Part shown: positions 11,415-20,898 of the stretch, one piece after another
Position numbering within the stretch: the first letter of the stretch is position 1
Layout of the letters: each line of letters starts with the position of its first letter
NCBI GenBank assembly: GCA_028817405.1
Contig: JAPPPS010000121.1
Span: 73,139-125,914 of the forward strand
Direction: 5' to 3'
Length of the DNA: 52,776 nucleotides
Source of the DNA: Gammaproteobacteria bacterium
GTDB lineage: Bacteria; Pseudomonadota; Gammaproteobacteria; Arenicellales; Poriferihabitantaceae
Notes under the pieces: generated by a model
What the model was told of the DNA's origin: nothing
The model's input: only the letters and a program-made list of their open reading frames with translations
Database searches by the model: none
Translations under genes and position numbers: made by a program

Positions 11415-13322
11415 TCAGCGGCGGTGGTGTGATGGCGCTAATTCGTAGACCGGGGTGGGGAGGTTTTCCTGGCGTGCTTTGAGTTGCAGGGCGAGGAATT
11501 GCGAGTAGTGGCGGGATTGGTGGAGGTTGCCGCCGTGGAACCACAGCGCCTCTTGCCGGGTCGGCTTCCACATGTTGCGGAGTTCGCCTTCCCACGGACC
11601 GGGGTCTTTGCGCGTGTCGGAGCCTAAGCCCCAGCACTTGCCGACTTTGTCCGCGACTTGTTGTGAGATGAGTTGCGCGGCCCAGCCGTTCATGGAGCCG
11701 TAGCCGGTGGCGCAGACGATTAAGTCGGCCGGCAACTTCGTACCGTCGCTGAGCACTACTTCGCCGGCAGTGAGACGCTCGACTTCCACGCCGCTGCGCA
11801 ACTTGATGGCGCCGTCGGCGATGAGTTGCGAGGCGCCGACATCGATGTAGTAACCGGAGCCGCGGCGCAGGTATTTCATGAACAACCCGGAGCCGTCTTC
11901 GCCGAAGTCCAGCATAAAACCGGCCGCCTCCAGCGCGTCGTACAATTGTTTGTCGCGCGCGGCGATTTTTTCATACACCGGAATGTGAAACGTGTGCATG
12001 ATTTTATACGGCACCGAGGCGAAGATGAGGTCGGCTTTGTCGGTGGTGACGCCGGCCGCCACCGCGCGTTCGGAATACAAATCGCCGAGCGCGAATTCCA
12101 TCAGCGTCTCGGACTTTGCGACATGCGTTGAGGAGCGCTGCACCATCGTGACATCCGCGCCTTGCTCCCACAACTCGGCGCAGATGTCGTGCGCGGAGTT
12201 GTTGGAGCCGATGACCACGCAGTTTTTGCCGCCCCAGCCGTCGCCGCCCTGGTGCGCCGAGGAATGGCAGAGGACGCCGCGGAATTCATCCGCGCCGGGA
12301 AACGCCGGCATGTTCGGCACGCCGGACATGCCGGTCGCCAGTACCAATTGTTTCGGGCGCAAAACCACGGTGTCGCGACCGTCGCCGGCACCGTCGCCGC
12401 CACCGTTGCCGGAACCACCGCCGCGCTGCACCGTCACCCGCCATTCCCCGGCATCGGCGTCATACTCCGCGCCCAAGCATCGCGTCGACGCCCAGTAATT
12501 CAACTCCATCACCTTGACATACATCTCCAGCCAGTCGCCGATTTTGTCCTTCGGCGAGAACACCGGCCAGTGGTCGGGGAACGGCAGATACGGCATGTGG
12601 TCATACCACACCGGGTCGTGCAGGCACAGCGAGCGGTATCGGTTGCGCCACGAGTCGCCGGGCCGCGGGTTTTTCTCCACGATAAGCGTCGGCACGCCGA
12701 GGCGCTTCAAGCGCGCGCCCAAGCCGATGCCGCCTTGCCCGCCGCCGATGATGACGCAGTACGGCTGGCGCTCGGCGCCGAGCGCGGCTTCCTCCGCGCG
12801 TTTGCGCTCCAGCCAGGTTGGGCGCGCGCGGTGTACGCCGTGCGCGACGCCGTTCTCGCGCGTACCGTGGCGGCCGTCCTTCTCCTCGAAACCCTTGAGT
12901 TCGGCGAGCGTGGTCAGTAGCGTCCAGCACTTGCCGTCGCGCAGCCGCAGCAAACCGCGCCCGCGCCCGGTGGCGGTCTCGAACACGAACCAGGCCTCGG
13001 TGATGCCGTCGTTTTCGCTGGCCCCGCCGGCCGCTTCGTCGACTTGGAAAGCGGCGGCGACCGCGTTCGGCCCGGTGGCTTCCGCCATGCGCGTCACCGC
13101 GTCGCGGCCCTCGGCGGTTTTGATGTTCCAGGTGAACGCCACCAAGTCGCGCCAGTACGATTCTTCATGAAACAACGCGGCGATTTTCGCGCCGTCGCCG
13201 GCCGCCAGCGCCGCGCCGAATTTTTGCAGCCACGCGGCCGCGGTGTTGGCGGGGACGGTGTTGGCGGATGTTTTGGTCGAGGTTTTCGTCGACGCTTTGG
13301 TCGATTTTTTGGCGGCGGCCAT
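11415..13322 (-). CDS. SnoaL-like domain fused to flavin-containing monooxygenase
   Basis: The 635-residue protein starts with a Lys/Thr-rich segment (STKASTKTSTKTSAN). A SnoaL/NTF2-like region of about 120 residues follows (GAALAAGDGAKIAALFHEES). The rest is a class B flavoprotein monooxygenase with the FAD motif GGGQGGIGLGARLKRLG, the NADPH motif VIGSNNSAHDICAELWEQGA and the late ATGYG motif. Such enzymes use NADPH and oxygen to oxidise N, S or carbonyl carbons; the substrate is unknown. A short Gly-rich loop (GGGSGNGGGDGAGDG), encoded by ACCGTCGCC repeats, interrupts the middle. The ribosome binding site GGAGAA is 7 bases upstream. Confidence 0.85.
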   Translation of the reverse strand: MAAAKKSTKASTKTSTKTSANTVPANTAAAWLQKFGAALAAGDGAKIAALFHEESYWRDLVAFTWNIKTAEGRDAVTRMAEATGPNAVAAAFQVDEAAGGASENDGITEAWFVFETATGRGRGLLRLRDGKCWTLLTTLAELKGFEEKDGRHGTRENGVAHGVHRARPTWLERKRAEEAALGAERQPYCVIIGGGQGGIGLGARLKRLGVPTLIVEKNPRPGDSWRNRYRSLCLHDPVWYDHMPYLPFPDHWPVFSPKDKIGDWLEMYVKVMELNYWASTRCLGAEYDADAGEWRVTVQRGGGSGNGGGDGAGDGRDTVVLRPKQLVLATGMSGVPNMPAFPGADEFRGVLCHSSAHQGGDGWGGKNCVVIGSNNSAHDICAELWEQGADVTMVQRSSTHVAKSETLMEFALGDLYSERAVAAGVTTDKADLIFASVPYKIMHTFHIPVYEKIAARDKQLYDALEAAGFMLDFGEDGSGLFMKYLRRGSGYYIDVGASQLIADGAIKLRSGVEVERLTAGEVVLSDGTKLPADLIVCATGYGSMNGWAAQLISQQVADKVGKCWGLGSDTRKDPGPWEGELRNMWKPTRQEALWFHGGNLHQSRHYSQFLALQLKARQENLPTPVYELAPSHHRR

Positions 13323-13373
13323 GGCGATTCTCCGGTGGTGAAAGCGCGCAGTGTAGCATGCGCCGCGTGGTGT

Positions 13374-13379
13374 TATACT
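13374..13379 (+). promoter_or_regulatory. Candidate -10 box for galE-pgi
   Basis: TATACT on the plus strand, about 120 bases before the galE start. No good -35 is visible at 16-18 bases. If used, the tandem repeat at 13381-13460 lies in the 5' untranslated leader. Confidence 0.35.
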
Positions 13380-13380
13380 C

Positions 13381-13460
13381 GCGTCACCGTCGCAGATTCC
13401 CCGTCACCGTCGCCGCTTCCCCGTCACCGTCGCCGCTTCCCCGTCACCGCCGTCGCCGTT
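13381..13460 (+). repeat. 20-bp tandem repeat in galE leader
   Basis: The unit CCGTCACCGTCGCCGCTTCC is repeated about 3.5 times with small changes, right after the TATACT box and before the galE start. It carries the ACCGTC hexamer family. Confidence 0.85.
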
Positions 13461-13499
13461 TCTTCGCCGCCGCCACCGCAACCACCACCGGACGGAATC

Positions 13500-14546
13500 T
13501 TGAACCGCGTATTGGTCACCGGCGCGGCCGGCTACATCGGCTCGCATCTCAGCGCGCAATTGGTCGCGGCCGGCCGCCGGGTGGTGGCGCTGGATGACTT
13601 GAGCGCCGGGCGGCGCGCGACGTTGCCGGCGACGCTGGCGTTCGTCGAAGGCGACATCGCCGACCGCGACTTGGTGGCGCAAATTATCCGCGAACACCGC
13701 ATCGACGCGCTGGTGCATCTGGCCGCGCATGTGCAGGTGGCGGAGTCGGTGGCGCGGCCGGGCAAATACCACCGCAACAATGTCCTCGGCGCGCTCAACC
13801 TGCTGCAGGCGTGCATCGACGGCGGCGTGACGCGCGCGGTGTTCTCGTCCAGCGCCGCGGTGTATGGCGCGCCGACGCGCAGCCCGGTGGCGGAAACCGC
13901 GCCCACGATTCCCATCAATCCGTACGGCGCGGGCAAGTTGTTCGTGGAATGGATGCTGCGCGATTTGGCGGGGGCGACCATGGCCGGGCGCGCGCCGTTG
14001 CGCTTCGTCGCGTTGCGTTATTTCAATGTCGCGGGCGCGCGCGCCGGCGGCGGCCTCGGTCAAGTGGCGGCGCCGGGCAAAGCCACGCATTTAATTAAGG
14101 TGGCATGCGAGGCCGCGACCGGCGCGCGGCCCGGCATGGAGGTTTTCGGCGCCGACTACCCGACCGCCGACGGCACCTGCGTGCGCGATTTCATCCATGT
14201 CGACGACCTCGCGGCCGCGCATATCGGCGCGCTGGACTACTTGGCAAACGGCGGCGGCAACGCGACCCTGAACTGCGGCTACGGGCGCGGCCACAGCGTG
14301 CGCGATGTCATCGCCTGCGTGAAGGCGGTCAGCGGCGCGGATTTTCCGGTCACGGTGGCGGCGCGTCGGCCTGGCGACCCGCCGGAATTGGTGGCCGACA
14401 ACGCCGCGCTCCGCCGCGCCTTCGACTGGACGCCGCAACACGATGACCTCGAGGCCATCTGCCGCAGCGCGTACCAATGGGAATGCCAGTTGGCGGAGCG
14501 AGCGCAACCGTCGCAACGGTCACCGGCCGCGGCGCGGGCCGGTTGA
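13500..14546 (+). CDS. galE: UDP-glucose 4-epimerase
   Basis: This short-chain dehydrogenase-type enzyme interconverts UDP-glucose and UDP-galactose for surface polysaccharide. The NAD motif is TGAAGYIGSH at the very N terminus, the serine region is FSSSAAVYGAPTR, the catalytic YxxxK is in NPYGAGK, and FIHVDDLAAAHIGAL follows. No ATG lies near the expected start, so TTG at 13500 (NRVLVTGAAGYIG next) is chosen; the 348-residue length then fits the family. Longer in-frame starts would add the translated repeat region. pgi follows 5 bases after the stop, so the two form an operon. Confidence 0.92.
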   Translation: MNRVLVTGAAGYIGSHLSAQLVAAGRRVVALDDLSAGRRATLPATLAFVEGDIADRDLVAQIIREHRIDALVHLAAHVQVAESVARPGKYHRNNVLGALNLLQACIDGGVTRAVFSSSAAVYGAPTRSPVAETAPTIPINPYGAGKLFVEWMLRDLAGATMAGRAPLRFVALRYFNVAGARAGGGLGQVAAPGKATHLIKVACEAATGARPGMEVFGADYPTADGTCVRDFIHVDDLAAAHIGALDYLANGGGNATLNCGYGRGHSVRDVIACVKAVSGADFPVTVAARRPGDPPELVADNAALRRAFDWTPQHDDLEAICRSAYQWECQLAERAQPSQRSPAAARAG

Positions 14547-14551
14547 CGCGT

Positions 14552-16444
14552 ATGTTTAACCGTCGCGTCAACGTCGGGGGGGCCGCCGCGGCCGCCGGTG
14601 CCGCCGGTGCCGCCGAACCGGCCGACATCGCCGCGCGCATCTGGGCGCGCGATGTGTCGTTGTGGCAGCAGCCGGCCGCGGCCGCGGACACCCTCGCCGG
14701 CGGCCTCGGCTGGCTGGACTGCGTGGATTGGATGCAGGCGGAATCGCGCGCCGAAGACCTGCAAGCGTGGGCGGACGCGACCATCGACGGCGGCGCGTTC
14801 GAGCGCGTGATTGTGCTCGGCATGGGCGGCTCCAGTTTGGCGGCCGCGGTGTTCGGCTCGGTGTTCGCCGACGCGCCGGGCCTGCCGTTGACCGTCATCG
14901 ACACCACCCACCCGGCCGACATCCGCCGCCTGGCTGGGCGCGAGTTGCGCCGCTGCCTGTTCGTCGTCGCGGGCAAGTCCGGCGACACCGTGGAGACCGC
15001 CGACTTGCACGCATTTTTCCGCGCGCGACTGCAGGCGGAGTTGGAGTCGACCGCCGCCCCCGACGCGCCCGGCGCCGCCGGCCGGGCCCAGTCCGGCGCG
15101 GCCGGCCGGGCTCAGCCCGGCGCTCAGTTGGACGTGCATTTTGTATTCATCACCGACCGCGACTCGGCGTTGCACCGCGCCGCCGGCGGCAGTCGCGTGT
15201 TCCTCAACCGCGCCGACATCGGCGGGCGGTATGCGGCGTTGAGTTATTTCGGCTTGGTGCCGGCCGCGTTGGCCGGCGTGGACATCGGCCGCTTGCTGGC
15301 GACTGCGCAAGATTTTTGCGCCACCACCCGCGCCGCCGACCCGCGCGACAACCCGGCCCTGGCGCTCGGCATGCAACTCGGGCGGGCCGCGTTGGCCGGC
15401 CGCGACAAACTCATCCTGCGCCTGTCGTACGAATGGCGCGCGCTCGGTTTGTGGGTCGAGCAGTTGGTGGCGGAAAGCACCGGCAAAGATGGGCGCGGGA
15501 TTCTGCCGGTGTTGGTCGACGACTTCGACAACGCTTCCGCCGCCGCGGCCGATAACGGCATCCGCGTATACATCGCCGGCGCCGGCGACCGCGACCGCGG
15601 CCAACCCGACGACAAACCATTCGCCCCCGACGCCGCCGACCTGGAACTGCGCCTGCGCGACCGTTACCAACTCGGCGCGGAGTTTTTGCGGTGGGAATTC
15701 GCCACCGCCGTGGCCGCCGCATACCTGCGCGTCAATCCGTTCGACCAGCCGGATGTGGCGCGCGCCAAAGCGCAAACCGCGGCCTTCATCCGCGCCGGCG
15801 ATGCGGCGGCGATTGGCGCATGGCCCAGCGAAGACGGCGCGCCGGTGCCGACCCCGGCCCCGCCGACCCTCTGCATCGCGACCGAATGGTATGACTTGCT
15901 CATCCCCGCCACCGCCGAGACGGCCGGCACCACCGACACCGTGAACCCGCAGCGCGCGCGCGTCGCCATCGCCCTATTCGCCGCCGCGCTCGCGCCGAAA
16001 ACCTATCTCGCCTACCTCGCCTACCTGCCGGACGACGACAATACCGCATCGCATTTGCTCTGCTTGCGCCGCGATGCGTCACACTACGCGCGCGTCGTCT
16101 CCACCGCCGGCATCGGCCCGCGATACCTGCACTCCACCGGCCAGTTGCACAAGGGCGGGCCCGCGACCGGGCGATTCATTCAATTTCTGGACTACACCGC
16201 GGTCGGCCCCGGCGCCGACGACTTGGCCGCGACTGACTTAACCATCCCGGGCCGCGACTACACCTTCGGCAAACTGCTGCGCGCGCAGGCCGACGGCGAC
16301 TTCGCGGCGCTGGCGGACGCCGGGCGGCCGGTCATGCGCGTGGAGTTAAAACCGCCGCGAGACGAAGCGATGGCCGGCTTCGTCGCGGACTTCCTCATCG
16401 CCATGAACGCGGTCGCGCCGGGCTCGCCTAACCGTCCGGCCTAA
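14552..16444 (+). CDS. pgi: Glucose-6-phosphate isomerase, Tal-Pgi type domain
   Basis: The sugar isomerase domain shows [28 protein letters not shown] (phosphate-binding SIS motif), [10 protein letters not shown] and, near the end, [19 protein letters not shown]. This form of the C terminus is known from transaldolase-isomerase fusion proteins. Here the 630-residue protein lacks a transaldolase domain. It interconverts glucose-6-phosphate and fructose-6-phosphate. The start is ATG at 14552; the N terminus has an Ala/Gly run encoded just after a run of seven G, and another low-complexity segment lies near residues 170-195 ([18 protein letters not shown]). It is the second gene of the galE-pgi operon. 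Confidence 0.85.
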   Translation: MFNRRVNVGGAAAAAGAAGAAEPADIAARIWARDVSLWQQPAAAADTLAGGLGWLDCVDWMQAESRAEDLQAWADATIDGGAFERVIVLGMGGSSLAAAVFGSVFADAPGLPLTVIDTTHPADIRRLAGRELRRCLFVVAGKSGDTVETADLHAFFRARLQAELESTAAPDAPGAAGRAQSGAAGRAQPGAQLDVHFVFITDRDSALHRAAGGSRVFLNRADIGGRYAALSYFGLVPAALAGVDIGRLLATAQDFCATTRAADPRDNPALALGMQLGRAALAGRDKLILRLSYEWRALGLWVEQLVAESTGKDGRGILPVLVDDFDNASAAAADNGIRVYIAGAGDRDRGQPDDKPFAPDAADLELRLRDRYQLGAEFLRWEFATAVAAAYLRVNPFDQPDVARAKAQTAAFIRAGDAAAIGAWPSEDGAPVPTPAPPTLCIATEWYDLLIPATAETAGTTDTVNPQRARVAIALFAAALAPKTYLAYLAYLPDDDNTASHLLCLRRDASHYARVVSTAGIGPRYLHSTGQLHKGGPATGRFIQFLDYTAVGPGADDLAATDLTIPGRDYTFGKLLRAQADGDFAALADAGRPVMRVELKPPRDEAMAGFVADFLIAMNAVAPGSPNRPA

Positions 16445-16476
16445 ACCACCGTCACATTGTTGAGACCACCGTCGCC

Positions 16477-17379
16477 ATGCTCACCTTCTCGGAACTTTTC
16501 ATGCGCCTGCAGCGGTATTGGGCCGAGCGCGGCTGCGTGATTTTGCAGCCATACGACATGGAAGTCGGCGCCGGCACCTTTCACCCCGCGACATTTTTGG
16601 CCGCGGTCGGGCCGGAGCCGGCGCGGGCCGCGTACGCGCAACCGTCGCGCCGCCCCACCGACGGCCGCTACGCTGAAAACCCCAACCGTCTGCAGCACTA
16701 TTTTCAGTTTCAAGTGGTCCTGAAACCGTCGCCGGATGACTTCCAAGAACAGTATCTCGGTTCGCTTGCCGCGCTCGGTTTGGACTTGCGCCGCGACGAT
16801 GTGCGGTTCGTCGAGGACGACTGGGAATCGCCGACGCTTGGCGCGTGGGGATTGGGCTGGGAAGTGTGGTTGAACGGCATGGAAGTCACGCAATTCACTT
16901 ACTTCCAGCAGGTCGGCGGCTACGACTGCCGCCCGGTCACCGGCGAAATCACCTACGGCTTGGAGCGCATCGCCATGCACTTGCAGGCGGTCGACTCGTT
17001 GTTTGATTTGGTCTGGGCCGACGGCGGCGACGGCGCGGCCGGGCGCGTCACCTACCGCGACTTGTATCTGCAAAACGAAGTCGAGCAGTCGGCGTATAAC
17101 TTCGAGTTTGCGGAGGTCCGCGACTTGTTCGCGCAGTTTGAGGCCGCGGAAAAAATGTGCGGCAAACTGCTGGCCGCGCAACTGCCGCTGCCGGCGTATG
17201 AGCAAACCTTGCGCGCCTCGCACACCTTCAACCTACTCGACGCCCGCCGCGCCATCGGCGTCACCGAGCGCGCGCGGTATATCGGCCGGGTGCGGGCGTT
17301 GGCGCGCGGCGTCGCGCAATGCCACTACGACAAACGCAAAGCGCTGGGTTTTCCGCGCGCGGCCGGGCGGGGGCGATGA
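16477..17379 (+). CDS. glyQ: Glycine-tRNA ligase alpha subunit
   Basis: The class II catalytic subunit charges tRNA-Gly together with GlyS. The 300-residue protein is canonical from its start ([20 protein letters not shown]) through [37 protein letters not shown] and [11 protein letters not shown]. It is the first gene of glyQ-glyS-mazG-gmhB and overlaps glyS by 4 bases. Confidence 0.97.
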   Translation: MLTFSELFMRLQRYWAERGCVILQPYDMEVGAGTFHPATFLAAVGPEPARAAYAQPSRRPTDGRYAENPNRLQHYFQFQVVLKPSPDDFQEQYLGSLAALGLDLRRDDVRFVEDDWESPTLGAWGLGWEVWLNGMEVTQFTYFQQVGGYDCRPVTGEITYGLERIAMHLQAVDSLFDLVWADGGDGAAGRVTYRDLYLQNEVEQSAYNFEFAEVRDLFAQFEAAEKMCGKLLAAQLPLPAYEQTLRASHTFNLLDARRAIGVTERARYIGRVRALARGVAQCHYDKRKALGFPRAAGRGR

Positions 17380-19703
17380 TGGCGACCGCCCGACCGCCGC
17401 GGCGCGCCGATTTGCTGGTGGAAATCGGCACCGAAGAACTGCCGCCGCGCGACCTGCAAAAGTTGGGCAAGGCGTTCGCCGCCAGATTCGCCGAGGGCTT
17501 GGCGGCCGCGGGCGTGGCCGACGGTGCCGCCGCCGGCGACGGTGCTGCGCATCACTATTTCGCCACCCCGCGGCGCTTGGCGGTGCTGGTGAAAAATGTC
17601 GCGGCGCGCGCGCCCAGCCGGAGCATTGAACGCCGCGGCCCGGCGCTGCAGGCGGCCTTCGACGCGGCCGGCCAACCCACCCAGGCCGCGCGCGGTTTCG
17701 CCAAGTCTTGCGGCGTCGAAGTCGCGCAGTTGGCCACGCTAAAAACCGACAAGGGCGAATGGCTCGCGTACCGTCGGCGTGAATCGGGCGCGCCCCTGGC
17801 AATCATCGTCATCGCCGGCCTCGACGACGCGGTGCGCCGCCTGCCGGCCGCCAAGCGCATGCGGTGGGGTAGCGGCGACGCCGAGTTCGTGCGCCCGGCG
17901 CACTGGCTGTTAGTGTTGCACGGCAAGCGCGTGGTCGCGGCGGAGGCGTTGGGGTTGAAGGCCGGGCGACTCACCCGCGGCCACCGGTTTCACGCCGGCG
18001 ATGCGCCGCTCAGCATCGCCGACGCCGGCGACTACGCCCGCCGACTGGAATCCGACGGCCGGGTCATCGCCGACTTCGCGCGGCGGCGGCGGGTTATCGC
18101 CGCGCAGTTGGCGCGGTTGGCGAAGGCCGCGGGCGCGCGCGCGCCGCACGACGATGAACTGCTGGACGAGGTGACCGGCTTGGTGGAATGGCCGCGCGCG
18201 GTGGTCGGGGAATTCGATCGCCGATTCCTGAAACTCCCGGCCGAAGTGTTGAGCGCGTGCATGCGCGAGCACCAGAAATTCTTCCCGCTGGCCGGCGCGC
18301 GCGGCAAACTCCTGCCGGCTTTCATCGCGGTCAGCAATCTCGCGGCGCGGCCCGGCGCGCGGGTGCGGGCCGGCTACGAGCGGGTGCTGCGCGCGAGGTT
18401 GGCGGACGCGGAATTTTTCTGGCACAGCGACTTGAAAACGCCGCTGCAATCGCGCGTCGAAGCGTTGAAAGGCATCCGCTTCCACCACCGCCTCGGCACG
18501 CTGCACGACAAGGCGCAGCGGGTGGCCGCGTTCGCGGTGCATATCGCGGGCCGGTTCGATGGCGCGGTCGCGGCCGGGGAATCCGCGGCCGATACCGAAA
18601 GCGGCACCGTCGCCGATGCCGGTGCCGACGGTGACACCGCGGCCGAAAGCACCGTCGCCGATGCCGGTGCCGACGGTGACACCGCGGCCGAAAGCACCGT
18701 CGCCGATGCCGGCCGCGCCGCGTGGCTGTGCAAGGCCGATTTGGCAACCGACATGGTCGGCGAGTTCCCGGCCTTGCAGGGCGTCATCGGCCGCCACTAC
18801 GCGCGCCAGGCCGGCGAAAATCCGGGCGTGGCGGACGCGATTGCGCAGCATTATTGGCCGCGATTCGCCGGCGACCGCCTGCCGCAGGGCGCGCCCGCGC
18901 AGTGCGTGGCGCTGGCCGACCGCCTCGACTCGCTGCTCGGCTTGTTCGCCTGCGGCGATGTCCCCAGCGGCGACAAAGACCCGTTTGCGTTGCGCCGCGC
19001 CGCGTTGGGGGTGCTGCGAATCCTCATCGAAAAACGCCTCGACCTCGATGTCCATGAACTGCTGTCCGCCGGCGCGCAGGCGTTTGGCTCGACCGGCGCG
19101 ACCGGCGCGGGAGTGCAGCCGGACGCCGCGACCGTGGAGCGCGTGTTCGTGTTTCTGCTGGAGCGCCTGCCCGCGCACTACGCGCCGCTGGGTTTCAACG
19201 CGCTGGAGGTGGCATCGGTGCTGGCGTGCAAACCGCGCCGGCCGCTGGACTTCGACCGCCGCCTGCGCGCGCTGAGTCGGTTCTTCCGCAACCGGCCCGC
19301 GGCCGCGCAAGCCTTGGCCGCCGCCAACAAACGCATCGCCGGCATCTTGAGCAAATCCGCGGGCCGGGACGGTGATGCCGCGGCCGGCGCGGACGCCGGG
19401 GCCGTCGAAACTGTCGCCGCCACCGTCGACCCGGCATTGTTCCAACACCCGGCCGAGGCCGAACTTGCCCGCCAACTCGAGGCCCGCGGCGCGCGCGCGG
19501 CCGGGTGTTTTTCGGCCGGCGATTACTCCGCGGGTTTGACCGAATTATCGCGCCTGAAACAACCCATCGACGCGTTTTTCGACGCGGTGTTGGTGATGGA
19601 AAAAGACCCCCGGCTGCGCGCCAACCGCCTCGCGTTGCTGCGCCGCATCCGCGCGTTGTTCCTCGGCGTCGCCGACATCTCCTTGATGCAGGCCGACGCA
19701 TGA
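17376..19703 (+). CDS. glyS: Glycine-tRNA ligase beta subunit with repeat insert
   Basis: The beta subunit binds tRNA-Gly. Family marks are [19 protein letters not shown] at the start, [51 protein letters not shown] and [11 protein letters not shown]. The length is 775 residues against about 690. Extra material includes a tandem repeat of [15 protein letters not shown] near residues 410-445, just before the conserved [12 protein letters not shown], plus Ala-rich patches. ATG at 17376 overlaps the glyQ stop; the next ATG at 17379 is equally possible. Confidence 0.96.
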   Translation: MMATARPPRRADLLVEIGTEELPPRDLQKLGKAFAARFAEGLAAAGVADGAAAGDGAAHHYFATPRRLAVLVKNVAARAPSRSIERRGPALQAAFDAAGQPTQAARGFAKSCGVEVAQLATLKTDKGEWLAYRRRESGAPLAIIVIAGLDDAVRRLPAAKRMRWGSGDAEFVRPAHWLLVLHGKRVVAAEALGLKAGRLTRGHRFHAGDAPLSIADAGDYARRLESDGRVIADFARRRRVIAAQLARLAKAAGARAPHDDELLDEVTGLVEWPRAVVGEFDRRFLKLPAEVLSACMREHQKFFPLAGARGKLLPAFIAVSNLAARPGARVRAGYERVLRARLADAEFFWHSDLKTPLQSRVEALKGIRFHHRLGTLHDKAQRVAAFAVHIAGRFDGAVAAGESAADTESGTVADAGADGDTAAESTVADAGADGDTAAESTVADAGRAAWLCKADLATDMVGEFPALQGVIGRHYARQAGENPGVADAIAQHYWPRFAGDRLPQGAPAQCVALADRLDSLLGLFACGDVPSGDKDPFALRRAALGVLRILIEKRLDLDVHELLSAGAQAFGSTGATGAGVQPDAATVERVFVFLLERLPAHYAPLGFNALEVASVLACKPRRPLDFDRRLRALSRFFRNRPAAAQALAAANKRIAGILSKSAGRDGDAAAGADAGAVETVAATVDPALFQHPAEAELARQLEARGARAAGCFSAGDYSAGLTELSRLKQPIDAFFDAVLVMEKDPRLRANRLALLRRIRALFLGVADISLMQADA
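18606..18715 (+). repeat. 45-bp tandem repeat inside glyS
   Basis: A 45-base unit beginning CACCGTCGCCGATGCCGGTG and ending GAAAG occurs twice perfectly plus a third partial copy. It encodes 15-residue units and keeps the frame. Confidence 0.9.
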
Positions 19704-20251
19704 ACGCGCCCGATTCCCGCGCCGGCCGCGGCGCCGGCGACAACACCGTCGACAAAACCGGCGACAACACCGGCCGCGACACCTTCGCCGCCATGTTGGA
19801 CGAAGTGCGCGCGTTCCACCAAAAACATCGCTTCGCCGACCTCGGCGGCGAGGACATGGTGTACCGCGTGGCGCTGATGGCGGAGGAATTAGGCGAGATT
19901 TCCGCGTGCGTCAGCAAGGGCCGACCGAAGGCGGAACTGGCGGAGGAATGCGCCGATTTGTTGATTCTGCTGCTCGGCAACGCCATCGCCGCCGACTTCG
20001 ATTTGGCGCAGGCGTTCCGCGACAAAATGGATGCCATCAACCAGCGCGGCCGGCGCATCGTCGACGGGCGGGTGCGGGTGTCGAACTGGGCGAAAGGGGA
20101 AAAGGCGGCGAGCGATTCCGCGGCCGATGCCGGCGATGCCATGGCCGCCGATGCCGCGGCCGGTGCCGGTGCCGATGTCGCTGATGCCGGTGCCGCCGGT
20201 GCCGGTGCCGCCGACACCACGGCCGCCGCCACCACGGCCGCCAAACCATGA
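19700..20251 (+). CDS. MazG-like nucleotide pyrophosphohydrolase
   Basis: The 183-residue protein has an all-alpha NTP-PPase core: MLDEVRAFHQKHRFADLGGE, VALMAEELGEISACV with the metal-binding EELGE, and ELAEECADLLILLLGNAIA with EExxD. Such enzymes hydrolyse (d)NTPs to monophosphates and clean the nucleotide pool. The last 60 residues are an Ala/Gly/Asp tail from GCCGGTGCC repeats. The gene overlaps glyS and gmhB by 4 bases each, which is not a usual place for it, so it seems inserted into the glyQS-gmhB cluster. Confidence 0.82.
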   Translation: MNAPDSRAGRGAGDNTVDKTGDNTGRDTFAAMLDEVRAFHQKHRFADLGGEDMVYRVALMAEELGEISACVSKGRPKAELAEECADLLILLLGNAIAADFDLAQAFRDKMDAINQRGRRIVDGRVRVSNWAKGEKAASDSAADAGDAMAADAAAGAGADVADAGAAGAGAADTTAAATTAAKP

Positions 20252-20847
20252 ACAACCGTCTGGTCATCCTCGACCGCGACGGTGTCATCAACCGCTTGCG
20301 GCCGCGTGGCGTGGCCGACCCGGCCGAGTGGCAAGCGCTGCCCGGCAGCCTCGACGCCATCGCCCAACTCTGCCGCGCCGACTACCGCGTGGCGGTGGTC
20401 ACCAACCAATCCGGCATCGGCGCGGGCCGTTACAGCATCAACACGCTGAACCGCATCCACCGCAAAATGTTAGACGAACTGCAGCCGCGCGGCGGCGCCA
20501 TCAGCGCGGTTTTCTTCTGCCCGCACACCGCCGAGGCCGGCTGCGCCTGCCGCAAACCCAAGCCCGGCTTGTTCCTCGAGTTGGCCGAGCGTTTGAGATG
20601 CAACTTGCGCGAAGTGTACGCGGTCGGCGACTCCCTGCGCGACCTGCAAGCCGCCGCCCGCGCCGGCGCGCGCCCGGTATTGGTCAAAACCGGCAACGGC
20701 AAAAAAACCGCCACCCAAATCCGCACCGACCCCGCCGCACAATTCGCCAATGTCCCGACCCACCAAAACCTCGCCGCCTTCGCCAACGCTCTGCTGTCCG
20801 GCGACAACGATAACAACCGCGATGGCGGCGCGCGCGACGAAAGATAA
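20248..20847 (+). CDS. gmhB: D-glycero-D-manno-heptose 1,7-bisphosphate 7-phosphatase
   Basis: This HAD phosphatase makes ADP-heptose precursors for the lipopolysaccharide core. Motifs are LVILDRDGVIN (nucleophile Asp), VVTNQSGIGAGRYS, the zinc-binding CPHTAEAGCACRKPKPG and VYAVGDSLRDLQAA. Presence implies a heptose-containing outer membrane. The position after glyS is typical of gammaproteobacteria. The 199-residue protein has a short Asn/Asp-rich C-terminal extension. Confidence 0.94.
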   Translation: MNNRLVILDRDGVINRLRPRGVADPAEWQALPGSLDAIAQLCRADYRVAVVTNQSGIGAGRYSINTLNRIHRKMLDELQPRGGAISAVFFCPHTAEAGCACRKPKPGLFLELAERLRCNLREVYAVGDSLRDLQAAARAGARPVLVKTGNGKKTATQIRTDPAAQFANVPTHQNLAAFANALLSGDNDNNRDGGARDER

Positions 20848-20898
20848 AGACGCTGGCCTACAACCATCGCCGGTGTGGCGGTGGGGCGGCTGGGGCGG

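Noticed and set aside
14552-14600. Run of seven G near the pgi start as another phase switch
   Set aside because: The frame is intact and the run is shorter; seven G is not rare in this GC-rich sequence.
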